Below are positions 26,340-34,153 of a stretch of 64,000 nt of DNA, piece by piece; the first letter of the stretch is position 1; each line of letters opens with the position of its first letter. The position numbers and the translations under genes are program-made. Under the pieces are notes generated by a model. The model did no database searches and was not told where the DNA came from. It saw only the letters and a program-made list of their open reading frames with translations. Source of the DNA: Ruminococcus sp. (GTDB lineage: Bacteria > Bacillota > Clostridia > Oscillospirales > Ruminococcaceae); contig JAFUTU010000032.1 of NCBI GenBank assembly GCA_017484095.1, forward strand, positions 121,833 through 185,832, read 5' to 3'.

Positions 26340-27119
26340 ATGAAAAACAATGATAATAAACAGGAAAAGCACTCAGGCTATGTTCCCGAGGGAATGCAGC
26401 TGATAGTAGGGCGCAACCCCGTTACAGAGGCGCTGAAGTCGGGGAAGCTCATAGATACCGTATTTGTCGATCCCGATGCAAAGGGCTCAATAAGCAATAT
26501 AATCAGACTTGCAAAAGAGAAGGGCATAGTAGTTAAGCAGGCAAAGCCGCAGAAGCTCGACCATATGTCGGGAGGAGCTTCGCATCAGGGCGTTGCGGCA
26601 ATGGCCGCCTGTGCTGAATATTCCACTGTAGAGGATATTATCAGGTCAGCTGAACAAAAAGGCGAGGATCCGTTTCTTGTGATCTGTGATGAGATCGAAG
26701 ATCCGCATAACCTTGGAGCAATAATCAGAACTGCCGAGACAGCAGGTGTCCACGGCGTGATAATCCCCGAGAGAAGAAGTGCCTCTCTTAATGCGACAGT
26801 GTATAAGACCTCTGCGGGCGCAGTGAACTGGCTGCCCGTGGCAAGGGTGAAAAACTTAGCTGCCTGTATCGATGAGCTCAAGCAAAAGGGCATCTGGATA
26901 TACGGAACTGACGGCAGCGGTGAGGACTATACGGGCGTCTCTCTGACAGGCCCTATGGCGCTTGTCATAGGCTCGGAGGGCTTCGGTATGGGAAGACTCA
27001 TAAAGCAAAAATGTGATTTTCTTCTTAGTCTGCCTATGAAGGGCAGGATAAATTCTCTGAATGCGTCGGTCGCGGCAGGAATATTTATGTATGAAGCCGT
27101 AAGACAGCGCAGAAAATGA
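26340..27119 (+). CDS. rlmB: 23S rRNA (guanosine-2'-O-)-methyltransferase RlmB (TrmH family)
   Basis: 259 residues from the ATG at 26340 (an adjacent GTG at 26337 is an alternative). N-terminal substrate-binding domain (about 15-85) with VGRNPVTEALKSGK; SpoU/TrmH knot domain with DEIEDPHNLGAIIRTAE (motif 1), ALVIGSEGFGM (motif 2) and LPMKGRINSLNASVAAGI (motif 3). All three motifs needed for SAM binding in the trefoil knot are present. Acts on the ribosomal large subunit. A pseudo-ATPase gene follows 19 bp on. Confidence 0.92.
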   Translation: MKNNDNKQEKHSGYVPEGMQLIVGRNPVTEALKSGKLIDTVFVDPDAKGSISNIIRLAKEKGIVVKQAKPQKLDHMSGGASHQGVAAMAACAEYSTVEDIIRSAEQKGEDPFLVICDEIEDPHNLGAIIRTAETAGVHGVIIPERRSASLNATVYKTSAGAVNWLPVARVKNLAACIDELKQKGIWIYGTDGSGEDYTGVSLTGPMALVIGSEGFGMGRLIKQKCDFLLSLPMKGRINSLNASVAAGIFMYEAVRQRRK

Positions 27120-27138
27120 TCCGAAAGGAGAAGTATTG

Positions 27139-29799
27139 ATGGCGGATAGATTTGGATTCAATAATATTTCCGATGACGATGACGAGCTCTATGACGGCAA
27201 CAGCGATTTTGTGCAGGGCGGTGAGGCAACTCCCAAGCGCAGAAACATAGCTGAGCCTGTTATATCTCAGGAGGACGATGATTCGGATTATGAGCAGAAT
27301 ACAGATTTTGCAAAGATCCTTGAGGATATCGACAAGGCATTTCCCGATAAGGTGCAGGAGGCTCCAAAGATCGAAAAGCCTGTTCTTCCAGAGACAGATC
27401 CTGTGACTGAGACCGAAAAGCAGGACAGCGCAGCCGAAGTCATTGAGAAGATAGACGAGATCTTCCCAGAGGCGGCAGCAAGTGAGGCAGCTGTAAGTGA
27501 AGCGGTCGAAAGCGAGAAGACTGACAGCGATAAGGCAGACGCTAAGCCCGAACAGCCCATCGTGTCTGAGCCTCAGGAGGACATACCTGATACACCCGCC
27601 GAAGAACAAACGGCAGAGTCTGCTCCCGAAAAGAAACAGTCTGTCGATGCGATACTAAGGGCTCTCGATGAGATGACCGAAAAAAGCGAAGCCGAAGCCG
27701 AGGAAGCCGCAGAGGACGAAAAGAATGCGGAGCTCATCAACGATATAGCAGGCAGAAGGGGAATCTCCCCGAAGCCTGAGCCTTCGGCAAAGCCCGTGAA
27801 CAGAAAAACCTTCGATGACGTAAAGCTTGGCCTTACAGGCAAGGTGTCCACCAAAACAGAAGAGTTTGACAGAGCTGAGATACCTGACGACGCAAGCTAT
27901 GAGCAGAAAAGCAATATCCTTGAAAAACGCAGAAGAAACAAGGTCGAGAACTTTGTCCTTGATTCCGAAAAGCAGGAGGAAGAATGGCTCGAGGAGCTGG
28001 AGCGTGAGGAAGAAGAGGAGCGCAGAAGCGGCAGACGTCTTCATGATATGGAAGAGTTCAAGCGCTTTGAAGATGCCCCAAAGGTGCTCGCTGATATACT
28101 GGAGATTAAAAACAACCTTTTCATAAGGCTTTGCATATTAATGTTCACAAGCGTTTTCTCTGTGTTTATCACTCTGGCAAACGATATGGAATGGCCGATA
28201 ATCAAGACCTTTGACAGAACGATAAGCCCGTCGGCTTACGTGTTCACACATACGATACTTGGCCTTGTCTCTGTTGCCGTTACCTATAACGTAATGGTAA
28301 AAGGAATGAAAAATCTCTTCCTTCACAGAGCCGACTGCGATTCTCTTGCCGCACTGTCGATCTTCTCGGCAGTCGTTGTAGGCATCGTGAACCTGTTCGA
28401 GCCTGAATCCGTAAGATCGGGCTTCTACCACGTATATACGAGCGTTGCTATATTAGGTCTTATGATAAACACCCTCGGAAAGTTTATGATAATCAGGCGT
28501 ACAGAGCGCAATTTCAGATACGTTGCAGGTGACTTTGAACGCTACGCAGTCAAGTCCATCTCCGACAGCGAGACCGCTGAAAACTTTACCAGAGGTATGA
28601 CAGAGGGCTCACCAAAGATAGCTGCCGTCAGAAAGACCGAGTTCGTTGACGGTTTCGTTAAGAACAGCTATACTCCCGATGTTTCCGATGAGTATGCAAG
28701 AAAGATGAGCTATCCCATACTCATCGCAGCTATTATCATCGGTGTGCTTTCTCTGATCTTCGATAAGGGCGCACAGACAAAGCCCGAAAAGCTCTTTGTG
28801 GCTCTGGCTGCATTCTCTGGCGTTATCTCGATGTGTGCGTCAGTCGCATCAATGCTGATAGTAAATGTCCCTCTTGCAAGAGCAACAAAGAAGTATCTTC
28901 AGTATTCGGCAGTTATGCTCGGCTATTCCTCTGTTAAGGATTTTGCCGAGACCAATACTGTCCTTGCTGATTCATCGCAGCTCTTCCCCGAGGGTATGAT
29001 AGAGCTTTCAAACCTGAAAATAATGTCAACAGTCTCTATAGAAGACTGTATCCTCAATGCGGCAAGCCTTGCTTGTCAGGCAGGCAGTGTGTTGAAGCCA
29101 ACCTTCTACAAAATGCTCAGGGGCAAGACAGAACTTCTTTACCCCGTTGAGAGCTACATCTTTGAAGACGGTATGGGCCTTTCAGGCTGGATAGATAACA
29201 GAAGAGTTCTTTTAGGCACCAGAGAGCTTATGGAGAACCATTCTATAGACGGCCTGCCCACCCTTGCGAAAGAGAAGGAATACGCGGGCGACAATACCGT
29301 TATCTACCTTTCGATATCAGGTATCGTTTGTGCAGTGTTCGCAGTTTCCGTAAGTCCCAGCCTTGCAGTGTCAAGGTGGATGCAGGAGCTTGAACGTGAG
29401 GGCATCTCGATAGTTATAAGAAGCGTTGACGGCTTCCTCACAAAAGACCTTTTATCGGAAATGTTCGGCGTTTCAAAGAACAGCATACGGCTCCTCTCGT
29501 TCAGATATAATGAGGCATATGAAAAGGAGACGGAATACGCTCCGAGAGAGAGCTCCTCAATGCTTTGCAGCGGACGCTTCCCATCGCTTGCAATGCTTGT
29601 TATCGGCGCCAAGAGACTTGCTTTCTCGACAAAGCTCGGTGCGGCAGTCCTTTCAAGCGCAGCTCTGCTCGGAATAGTCATCTGTGCAGTGATGATGCTG
29701 GCAGGCTCTTTCGTTCAGGTGAGCGCTACCTTTGTAATAATGTATAACCTTGCGGTAACAGCCTGTGCGCTGTTTATCCAGCATATAAAGAGATTCTGA
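27139..29799 (+). CDS. P1B-ATPase-like membrane pseudoenzyme with acidic N-terminal tail
   Basis: 887 residues; the ATG at 27139 follows AAAGGAGAAG (a TTG is one codon earlier). Residues 1-290 are acidic and low-complexity (many E, D, K, A), with coiled-coil segments near 250-300. Then six membrane helices (about 325-580), a soluble domain (about 600-835) and two final helices: the layout of P1B-type ATPases. Where DKTGTLTEG is expected the sequence reads DSSQLFPEG (Asp 611, codon 28969-28971), where CPC is expected NVP, where TGD is expected SVDG, and no GDGxND box follows. The N-domain-like GMGLSGWIDNRRVLLGTREL is kept. Catalysis is therefore unlikely; function unknown. Confidence 0.75.
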   Translation: MADRFGFNNISDDDDELYDGNSDFVQGGEATPKRRNIAEPVISQEDDDSDYEQNTDFAKILEDIDKAFPDKVQEAPKIEKPVLPETDPVTETEKQDSAAEVIEKIDEIFPEAAASEAAVSEAVESEKTDSDKADAKPEQPIVSEPQEDIPDTPAEEQTAESAPEKKQSVDAILRALDEMTEKSEAEAEEAAEDEKNAELINDIAGRRGISPKPEPSAKPVNRKTFDDVKLGLTGKVSTKTEEFDRAEIPDDASYEQKSNILEKRRRNKVENFVLDSEKQEEEWLEELEREEEEERRSGRRLHDMEEFKRFEDAPKVLADILEIKNNLFIRLCILMFTSVFSVFITLANDMEWPIIKTFDRTISPSAYVFTHTILGLVSVAVTYNVMVKGMKNLFLHRADCDSLAALSIFSAVVVGIVNLFEPESVRSGFYHVYTSVAILGLMINTLGKFMIIRRTERNFRYVAGDFERYAVKSISDSETAENFTRGMTEGSPKIAAVRKTEFVDGFVKNSYTPDVSDEYARKMSYPILIAAIIIGVLSLIFDKGAQTKPEKLFVALAAFSGVISMCASVASMLIVNVPLARATKKYLQYSAVMLGYSSVKDFAETNTVLADSSQLFPEGMIELSNLKIMSTVSIEDCILNAASLACQAGSVLKPTFYKMLRGKTELLYPVESYIFEDGMGLSGWIDNRRVLLGTRELMENHSIDGLPTLAKEKEYAGDNTVIYLSISGIVCAVFAVSVSPSLAVSRWMQELEREGISIVIRSVDGFLTKDLLSEMFGVSKNSIRLLSFRYNEAYEKETEYAPRESSSMLCSGRFPSLAMLVIGAKRLAFSTKLGAAVLSSAALLGIVICAVMMLAGSFVQVSATFVIMYNLAVTACALFIQHIKRF

Positions 29800-29824
29800 A
29801 CCGATCGGAAAGAAGGTTTTATCA

Positions 29825-29962
29825 ATGGCTAATAACAGTAAAAAAGCTTATGCCCCTACAGAGCAGAAAAAGCCTCTCGTTATGAGGATAATAGTACTCG
29901 CATTGGTCGCAGCACTTGTGCTCGGCCTTGTGATAGGAACGGTGGCAAGCAACTTTGGTTAA
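29825..29962 (+). CDS. Small single-pass membrane protein
   Basis: 45 residues: a polar start (MANNSKKAYAPTEQKKP) and one membrane helix (about 20-42) ending near the C-terminus. AAAGAAGG lies 7 bases upstream. It sits between the pseudo-ATPase and ung, overlapping the ung TTG start by 8 bp. No family recognised. Confidence 0.6.
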   Translation: MANNSKKAYAPTEQKKPLVMRIIVLALVAALVLGLVIGTVASNFG

Positions 29963-30629
29963 TATAGGCAACAGCTGGGACGCTTTACTCGCAGATGAGT
30001 TTAAAAAGCCGTACTACCTTTCTCTGCGTGAGTTTCTCAAGTATGAGTATACTCATTACAAGATATATCCCGATATGTACGATATTTTCAATTCTCTGAA
30101 GTATACGCCCTATGAAGACGTTAAGGCCGTTATCATAGGTCAGGACCCATACCATAATCCGGGTCAGGCACACGGCTTGTGCTTCTCGGTCAAAAGGGGA
30201 GTCAGGCCCCCGCCGTCACTTGTGAATATCTTCAAAGAGATGCACGATGATATCGGCGCACCCATGCCTCCGAGCGGTGAGCTCACGGGCTGGGCAAGAC
30301 AGGGCGTTCTCCTGATGAACACGGTACTCACTGTCAGGGAGAATCAGGCAAATTCTCATAAAGGCAAGGGCTGGGAGCAGCTCACAGATGCCGTCATAAA
30401 GAAGCTCAATGAGCGTGATAAGCCGATAGCCTTTATACTCTGGGGCTCAAATGCCAGAGCAAAGGCTCAGCTCATAACAAATCCTGCCCACGCTGTCTTT
30501 ACGGCAGCTCACCCCTCGCCGCTTTCAGCATATAACGGCTTCTTCGGGTGCAGGCATTTTTCAGGAGTGAACAATTTCCTTGTTCAAAACGGTATAGACC
30601 CTATAGACTGGTCAAAAACAATGGAATAA
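29955..30629 (+). CDS. ung: Uracil-DNA glycosylase, family 1
   Basis: 224 residues from a TTG at 29955; the peptide VNIGNSWDALLADEF is the usual N-terminus of clostridial Ung, so the rare start is credible, coupled to the upstream small gene. Catalytic water-activating loop GQDPYHNPGQAHGLCFSV (about 62-79), AHPSPLSAYNGFFGCRHF minor-groove loop with the catalytic His (about 188). Complete. Removes uracil from DNA in base excision repair. Confidence 0.95.
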   Translation: MVNIGNSWDALLADEFKKPYYLSLREFLKYEYTHYKIYPDMYDIFNSLKYTPYEDVKAVIIGQDPYHNPGQAHGLCFSVKRGVRPPPSLVNIFKEMHDDIGAPMPPSGELTGWARQGVLLMNTVLTVRENQANSHKGKGWEQLTDAVIKKLNERDKPIAFILWGSNARAKAQLITNPAHAVFTAAHPSPLSAYNGFFGCRHFSGVNNFLVQNGIDPIDWSKTME

Positions 30630-30684
30630 ATATAAGCCCCGAAGCGATATTCGTTTTAGGGGCTTGTTGATATGGAGGATAACT

Positions 30685-31467
30685 ATGAACAGATATTTGA
30701 AACTGGCGATTCTCGGCGCAGCAGTAGCAGGTATAGTTGCAGCTGTAGGCTGTGCAAAAACATCCCAGGAGGACAGCACCGGCAGTGTGTCCAAGCAGGA
30801 GAACTCAGAGAGCACCGAGCCGACAGTTACAAAGAGACAGTATAAAAACCCCGAAGAATACGGTAAGGTGATTGCCCTTACCTTTGATGACGGCCCGTCC
30901 TCAGCAACACCGCTGGTGCTGGATAAGCTTGAGGAATACGGCGCTGTAGGAACGTTTTTCCTGATAGGAGATAATATTACAGATGATAAGACAGACATCG
31001 TAAAGCGTGCCTATGAAATGGGCTGTGAGATCGCAAACCATTCAAAGACGCACTCCTATATGAGTAAAATGACAGAGGACGAGATGAAACAGGAGATCGA
31101 CTATACGACCGATAAGATAGTTGAGATTATTGGTGAAGAACCTAAGTTTTTCCGTCCGCCGTATATTGATGTAAACCAGCAAATGTATGATACTATCGAC
31201 CTTACATTTATCTGCGGCTATGGCTGTAATGATTATGATGCAAAGGTTGAGATAGAGGAGAGAGTTGAGAAGACCTTAGCCCAGGCAAAGGACGGTGCCA
31301 TAATCCTCCTGCATGACGCTGAGGGAAATATCAAGACCGTAGCAGCTCTTGATAAGATAATCCCCGAGCTTCAGTCACAGGGGTATGAGCTTGTTACAGT
31401 AGATGAGCTTTTCCATACCAAGGGCATCACTCCCGACGGCAATTCAATGTACAGCGAAGTAGGTTAA
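30685..31467 (+). CDS. Polysaccharide deacetylase lipoprotein (NodB domain)
   Basis: 260 residues from the ATG at 30685, after GGAGG; an earlier in-frame TTG lacks a binding site. Lipoprotein signal with lipobox AAVGC (Cys about 23). The NodB domain has the metal and catalytic motifs TFDDGPS (about 67), HSKTH (about 120-124), RPPYID (about 165) and LLHDAEG (about 213). It is probably anchored outside the membrane and N-deacetylates peptidoglycan or another amino-sugar polymer. A short stem (GCCCC/GGGGC, 30635-30662) lies just upstream. Confidence 0.9.
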   Translation: MNRYLKLAILGAAVAGIVAAVGCAKTSQEDSTGSVSKQENSESTEPTVTKRQYKNPEEYGKVIALTFDDGPSSATPLVLDKLEEYGAVGTFFLIGDNITDDKTDIVKRAYEMGCEIANHSKTHSYMSKMTEDEMKQEIDYTTDKIVEIIGEEPKFFRPPYIDVNQQMYDTIDLTFICGYGCNDYDAKVEIEERVEKTLAQAKDGAIILLHDAEGNIKTVAALDKIIPELQSQGYELVTVDELFHTKGITPDGNSMYSEVG

Positions 31468-31496
31468 AAACGATTAAGAGAGAAGAGAGCAGAACA

Positions 31497-31946
31497 ATGA
31501 CGAGACTATTATTCGTCTGCCACGGCAATATTTGCCGCTCACCTATGGCAGAATTCGTAATGAAAGACCTTGTCCGCAGGGCAGGCAGAGAGGCAGACTT
31601 CTATATTGAGTCAGCCGCCGTAAGCACCGAGGAGATAGGCAATGATATGCACCGCGGTGCCAAAAAGCAGCTCGACCTTATGGGCGTGCCCTATAAGAAA
31701 AGAGCCGCCAGACAAATGACAAGGTCAGACTATGACCGCTTTGACCTTATTATCCTTATGGACGAGTATAACCGTACTCTTGCGCAAAGGATATTGGGCG
31801 GCGACCCCGAAGCTAAGCTGAAAATGCTTCTTGATTACACGCCTCGCAAGGGCTCCGATATAGCGGACCCGTGGTACACAGGCAACTTTGAAGAGACCTA
31901 CCGAGACGTTCTTGAGGGCTGTGAAGGACTTCTGGAAAATTATTGA
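31497..31946 (+). CDS. Low-molecular-weight protein-tyrosine phosphatase
   Basis: 149 residues. The phosphate-binding loop CHGNICRSPMAE (Cys 8, Arg 14) is at the N-terminus and the general acid is in DIADPWYTG (about 122). Both are intact, so it should be active. Often removes phosphate from tyrosine kinases of exopolysaccharide control, but no such genes are adjacent. Confidence 0.92.
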   Translation: MTRLLFVCHGNICRSPMAEFVMKDLVRRAGREADFYIESAAVSTEEIGNDMHRGAKKQLDLMGVPYKKRAARQMTRSDYDRFDLIILMDEYNRTLAQRILGGDPEAKLKMLLDYTPRKGSDIADPWYTGNFEETYRDVLEGCEGLLENY

Positions 31947-31947
31947 T

Positions 31948-32469
31948 ATGGATTATATAATCAGACAGATCAGAGATAGCGAATACGGGCTGTTGGAAGA
32001 CTTTCTTTACGAAGCTATCTTTATTCCCGAGGGTGCAGCTGCGCCTCCGAGAGAAATAATATATCAGCCTGAGCTTCAGGTCTATGTCGCCGATTTCGGA
32101 AAAAAGAAAGGTGATATTGCTCTTGTGGCGGAGGCTGACGGCAAAACAGTCGGAGCAGTTTGGGTGCGCATCATGAACGATTACGGGCACATTGATGATG
32201 ACACACCCTCTTTTGCCATTTCGCTATATAAGCAGTATAGAAATAAAGGCATCGGAACTGCGTTGATGAAGTCAATGCTGAGCGAGCTTGAAAGAGCAGG
32301 CTATAAGCGAGCCTCTTTGGCAGTTCAAAAGCAGAATTACGCAGTAAAGATGTACAAAGCCGTCGGCTTTGAGATAGTAGAAGAAAACGACGAAGAATAT
32401 ATAATGTTGTATACCAGTCCCACGGCGAGAGCCCTGCAAACGGCGATACCGTCCCAGAGGGACGGCTAG
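31948..32469 (+). CDS. GNAT family N-acetyltransferase with altered C-terminal tail
   Basis: 173 residues from the ATG at 31948, one base after the phosphatase stop. Motif A is YRNKGIGTALMKSML (about 94-108), followed by NYAVKMYKAVGFEIV. The natural end of such proteins is around EYIMLY; here the frame runs on for about 16 residues (TSPTARALQ..) into an inverted-repeat element at 32436-32477. The tail was probably added by an insertion at the 3' end, but the catalytic fold is whole. Confidence 0.82.
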   Translation: MDYIIRQIRDSEYGLLEDFLYEAIFIPEGAAAPPREIIYQPELQVYVADFGKKKGDIALVAEADGKTVGAVWVRIMNDYGHIDDDTPSFAISLYKQYRNKGIGTALMKSMLSELERAGYKRASLAVQKQNYAVKMYKAVGFEIVEENDEEYIMLYTSPTARALQTAIPSQRDG

Positions 32470-32477
32470 ACGTTTGC
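32436..32477. repeat. Long nested inverted repeat at the GNAT 3' end
   Basis: Outer arms GCAAACG (32436-32442) and CGTTTGC (32471-32477); inner arms CCGTCCC (32449-32455) and GGGACGG (32459-32465) with a 3-base loop. It has no T tract, so it is not an ordinary terminator. It lies exactly at the left border of the prophage remnant and could be a palindromic insertion or element end. Confidence 0.6.
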
Positions 32478-32484
32478 ATGAAAT

Positions 32485-32631
32485 AATGTCATAGATCAGC
32501 TGCTCCTGCCATTCCTGAGCTTTCCTGCCTGAGCGATTGTAAAGCTCTATCGCCTCATTCCCTTTAGTATCGCTATAGGGGAGTACTACAGCCTGAGTAG
32601 GGAGCTGACTGCCTTTGCGGTGTTCAGCCAT
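32485..32631 (-). pseudogene. Phage terminase large subunit, N-terminal fragment
   Basis: The first 49 codons of a terminase large subunit (MAEHRKGSQLPTQAVVLPYS.. to EWQEQLIYDI) with its own ribosome binding site GGGAGG. After YDI the match stops and the frame continues into the inverted repeat and across the GNAT gene. About 90 percent of the gene is gone. Family recognition is from memory of clostridial phages. Confidence 0.65.
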
Positions 32632-32716
32632 TTACTCTTTACCTCCCATATTATTGCATTATAAAAGCGCCTTGCCCGGGACATTTATGTCCTTAGCAAA
32701 ACGCTGATATACTTAT

Positions 32717-32803
32717 TTATCTGCTAAGCTTTTTTATAAGCCATAGTGTAAAAAGATTATCTGGTTCTCTGAAATTCGGCACATAGTAATAGTAGCTGTG
32801 CAT
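32717..32803 (-). CDS. Possible 28-residue peptide gene
   Basis: A short frame starting MHSYYYYVPNFREP with AGAGGTGAGC correctly spaced before the ATG. It lies between the terminator of the toxin operon and the terminase fragment. Nothing else supports it, and no family is known. Confidence 0.3.
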   Translation of the reverse strand: MHSYYYYVPNFREPDNLFTLWLIKKLSR

Positions 32804-32829
32804 TTGCTCACCTCTTTTCAGGGCATAAT

Positions 32830-32859
32830 AAAACCGCCCTCGGTACCGGGAGCGGTTTT
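32830..32859 (-). terminator. Terminator of the HicAB-chaperone operon
   Basis: AAAACCGC (32830-32837) and GCGGTTTT (32852-32859) with further pairing CCCTCGGTACCGGG-type between them; read leftward it ends in GGTTTTATT. It lies 10 bp after the last gene of the operon. Confidence 0.75.
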
Positions 32860-32869
32860 CAAAAATATA

Positions 32870-33265
32870 TCATAGTAACAAATCACTTGGAGTCCAAAGA
32901 GGTGGTAAGTTCCCAGCTTTGGTTAGTTGCGCAATTAAAAGTGCACATTCATTTTTAGCGGTAAAGCACATATAGTTTTTATCTTCATCGCTAAGCTTTT
33001 CAAGAGCCTGATTAAGTTCCTCAATGTGATCATCTTGAATTTCCCAAACGACATTGAAGATTATGTCTATTGAAAACAATTGTGGAGGATCAATAAAAAC
33101 AGATCTTTGAATTGTAACTATAAGATTGTTAGATTTATCAAATTCATAATTAAATTCATCTTTTGCAGAAACTTTAAGCTTTTCTTCATTAACAGAGACA
33201 GGCAACCATTTGTATTCAACATTTTTGAGTACAATTTGTGGATTACTTATTATTTTATCAATCAT
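32870..33265 (-). CDS. SecB-like chaperone of a toxin-antitoxin operon
   Basis: 131 residues. Beta-rich N-terminal two thirds (strands around VLKNVEYKWLPVSV, LIVTIQRSVF, FSIDIIFNVVWEI), then a helix and the end ALLIAQLTKAGNLPPLWTPSD, which resembles the SecB ending (I-x-x-L-T-x-x-G-x-PP-L). The ATG overlaps the HicB stop by one base (TAATG) and its GGAGG lies inside hicB. Position after a toxin and antitoxin is that of the chaperone in toxin-antitoxin-chaperone (TAC) modules. Family call is by fold pattern only. Confidence 0.55.
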   Translation of the reverse strand: MIDKIISNPQIVLKNVEYKWLPVSVNEEKLKVSAKDEFNYEFDKSNNLIVTIQRSVFIDPPQLFSIDIIFNVVWEIQDDHIEELNQALEKLSDEDKNYMCFTAKNECALLIAQLTKAGNLPPLWTPSDLLL

Positions 33266-33765
33266 TATTGTGAAATCCTCCTTCCCGAGTAAATATAATT
33301 CGTAGTTATAACCGGCATTTCATAGTTTGTATTACGTTTTGTACTAAAAGTACTTGATATCAGTGCACGGTATGCACGATCTAACTGGTTAGATTTATAT
33401 GTTTTGACTGTGTCTTTAATTCCATCAATATAGCCGATATGTTCACTTAATGCGGAAACTGCAAGTTGATTTATACTTACTCCCTCTATAATTGAAATCT
33501 CAGCAAGTTTGCGATGTAGTGATTTTGGCATTCTTAAAAGTATTTTTCCGCTATATTCAATAATATTTTCGATTGGTTCTTCGCAAATAGGTATATCGTA
33601 CTTCCGAGCAGTCTCATAACACTCTCTTTCTAACTCCTCAAATAGCGCTAATGCTTCATCTAAAGTATCACCTTGAGCCACACATCCTTTTATGCAATTA
33701 CTTTCAACACAATAGAATTCATGATCATCAGCTTTCATTCGTTTTACATTGAAAGTGTACAACAT
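33265..33765 (-). CDS. hicB: HicB-family antitoxin with ribbon-helix-helix and C-terminal extension
   Basis: 166 residues. N-terminal HicB RNase-H-like domain (about 1-62, with CVAQGDTLDEALALFEE), a ribbon-helix-helix DNA-binding domain (about 72-110, KILLRMPKSLHRKLAEIS..VSINQL), then a polar C-terminal extension of about 50 residues. The extension is longer than in ordinary HicB and, beside a SecB-like gene, resembles the chaperone-addiction tails of TAC antitoxins. Start has AAGGAGG. Upstream palindrome 34048-34069 is the likely operator. Confidence 0.82.
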   Translation of the reverse strand: MLYTFNVKRMKADDHEFYCVESNCIKGCVAQGDTLDEALALFEELERECYETARKYDIPICEEPIENIIEYSGKILLRMPKSLHRKLAEISIIEGVSINQLAVSALSEHIGYIDGIKDTVKTYKSNQLDRAYRALISSTFSTKRNTNYEMPVITTNYIYSGRRISQ

Positions 33766-33777
33766 GACAAAACCTCC

Positions 33778-34023
33778 TTATTCACTCCTTAACAAATCAA
33801 GCAAATCCTTAAGTTGTTTAATGTAAGCTTCTCCAACTGTCTTACCGTGTTTAGGTATAGGTATTACTCTTGAATACTGTTTACAAACAATTTTTGGATG
33901 ATTACCTCCATATTCTATTATACAACCAAAATGTGTCATTATGCTTACAACTTCATCAAAAGTAATATCGTTAGGAATAGGTTTTCGGTACATTTTTTTG
34001 AGTAGCTTATCAATCTTAGACAA
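33778..34023 (-). CDS. hicA: HicA-family mRNA interferase toxin
   Basis: 81 residues; TTG start at 34023 behind GGAGGG. Double-stranded-RNA-binding-like fold of HicA with the catalytic His in EYGGNHPKIV (about residue 42) and IPIPKHGKTVGEAYIKQLKDLL, the usual ending. Toxin precedes antitoxin by 12 bp, the normal hicAB order. Known role: ribosome-independent mRNA cleavage, blocked by HicB. Confidence 0.85.
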   Translation of the reverse strand: MSKIDKLLKKMYRKPIPNDITFDEVVSIMTHFGCIIEYGGNHPKIVCKQYSRVIPIPKHGKTVGEAYIKQLKDLLDLLRSE

Positions 34024-34047
34024 CTTAACAACCCTCCATCCGCCTGA

Positions 34048-34088
34048 ATGATATCATATATGATATCATATTTTTTTGAAATTGTCAA
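34048..34088 (-). promoter_or_regulatory. hicA promoter with a perfect 22-bp palindromic operator
   Basis: Minus-strand TTGACA (34088-34083), 17 bases, TATCAT (34065-34060). The -10 lies inside a 22-bp perfect palindrome, ATGATATCATA/TATGATATCAT (34048-34069). HicB binding here would block the promoter. Confidence 0.8.
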
Positions 34089-34106
34089 TAGCTATTTTCT
34101 GTATAC

Positions 34107-34140
34107 TAAAACCGCCTAACAGTGTTAAGCGGTTAAAAAC
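34107..34140 (-). terminator. Terminator after the 80-residue phage-tail gene
   Basis: AACCGC and GCGGTT arms with an inner TAAC/GTTA pairing (about 34110-34134); read leftward it ends in GGTTTTAG. It separates the small gene from the hicA promoter. Confidence 0.6.
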
Positions 34141-34153
34141 ACTTATTAAAGCA

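Noticed and set aside
30635..30662. Terminator between ung and the polysaccharide deacetylase
   Set aside because: The 7-bp stem has a long loop and no T tract, so it is at best weak.
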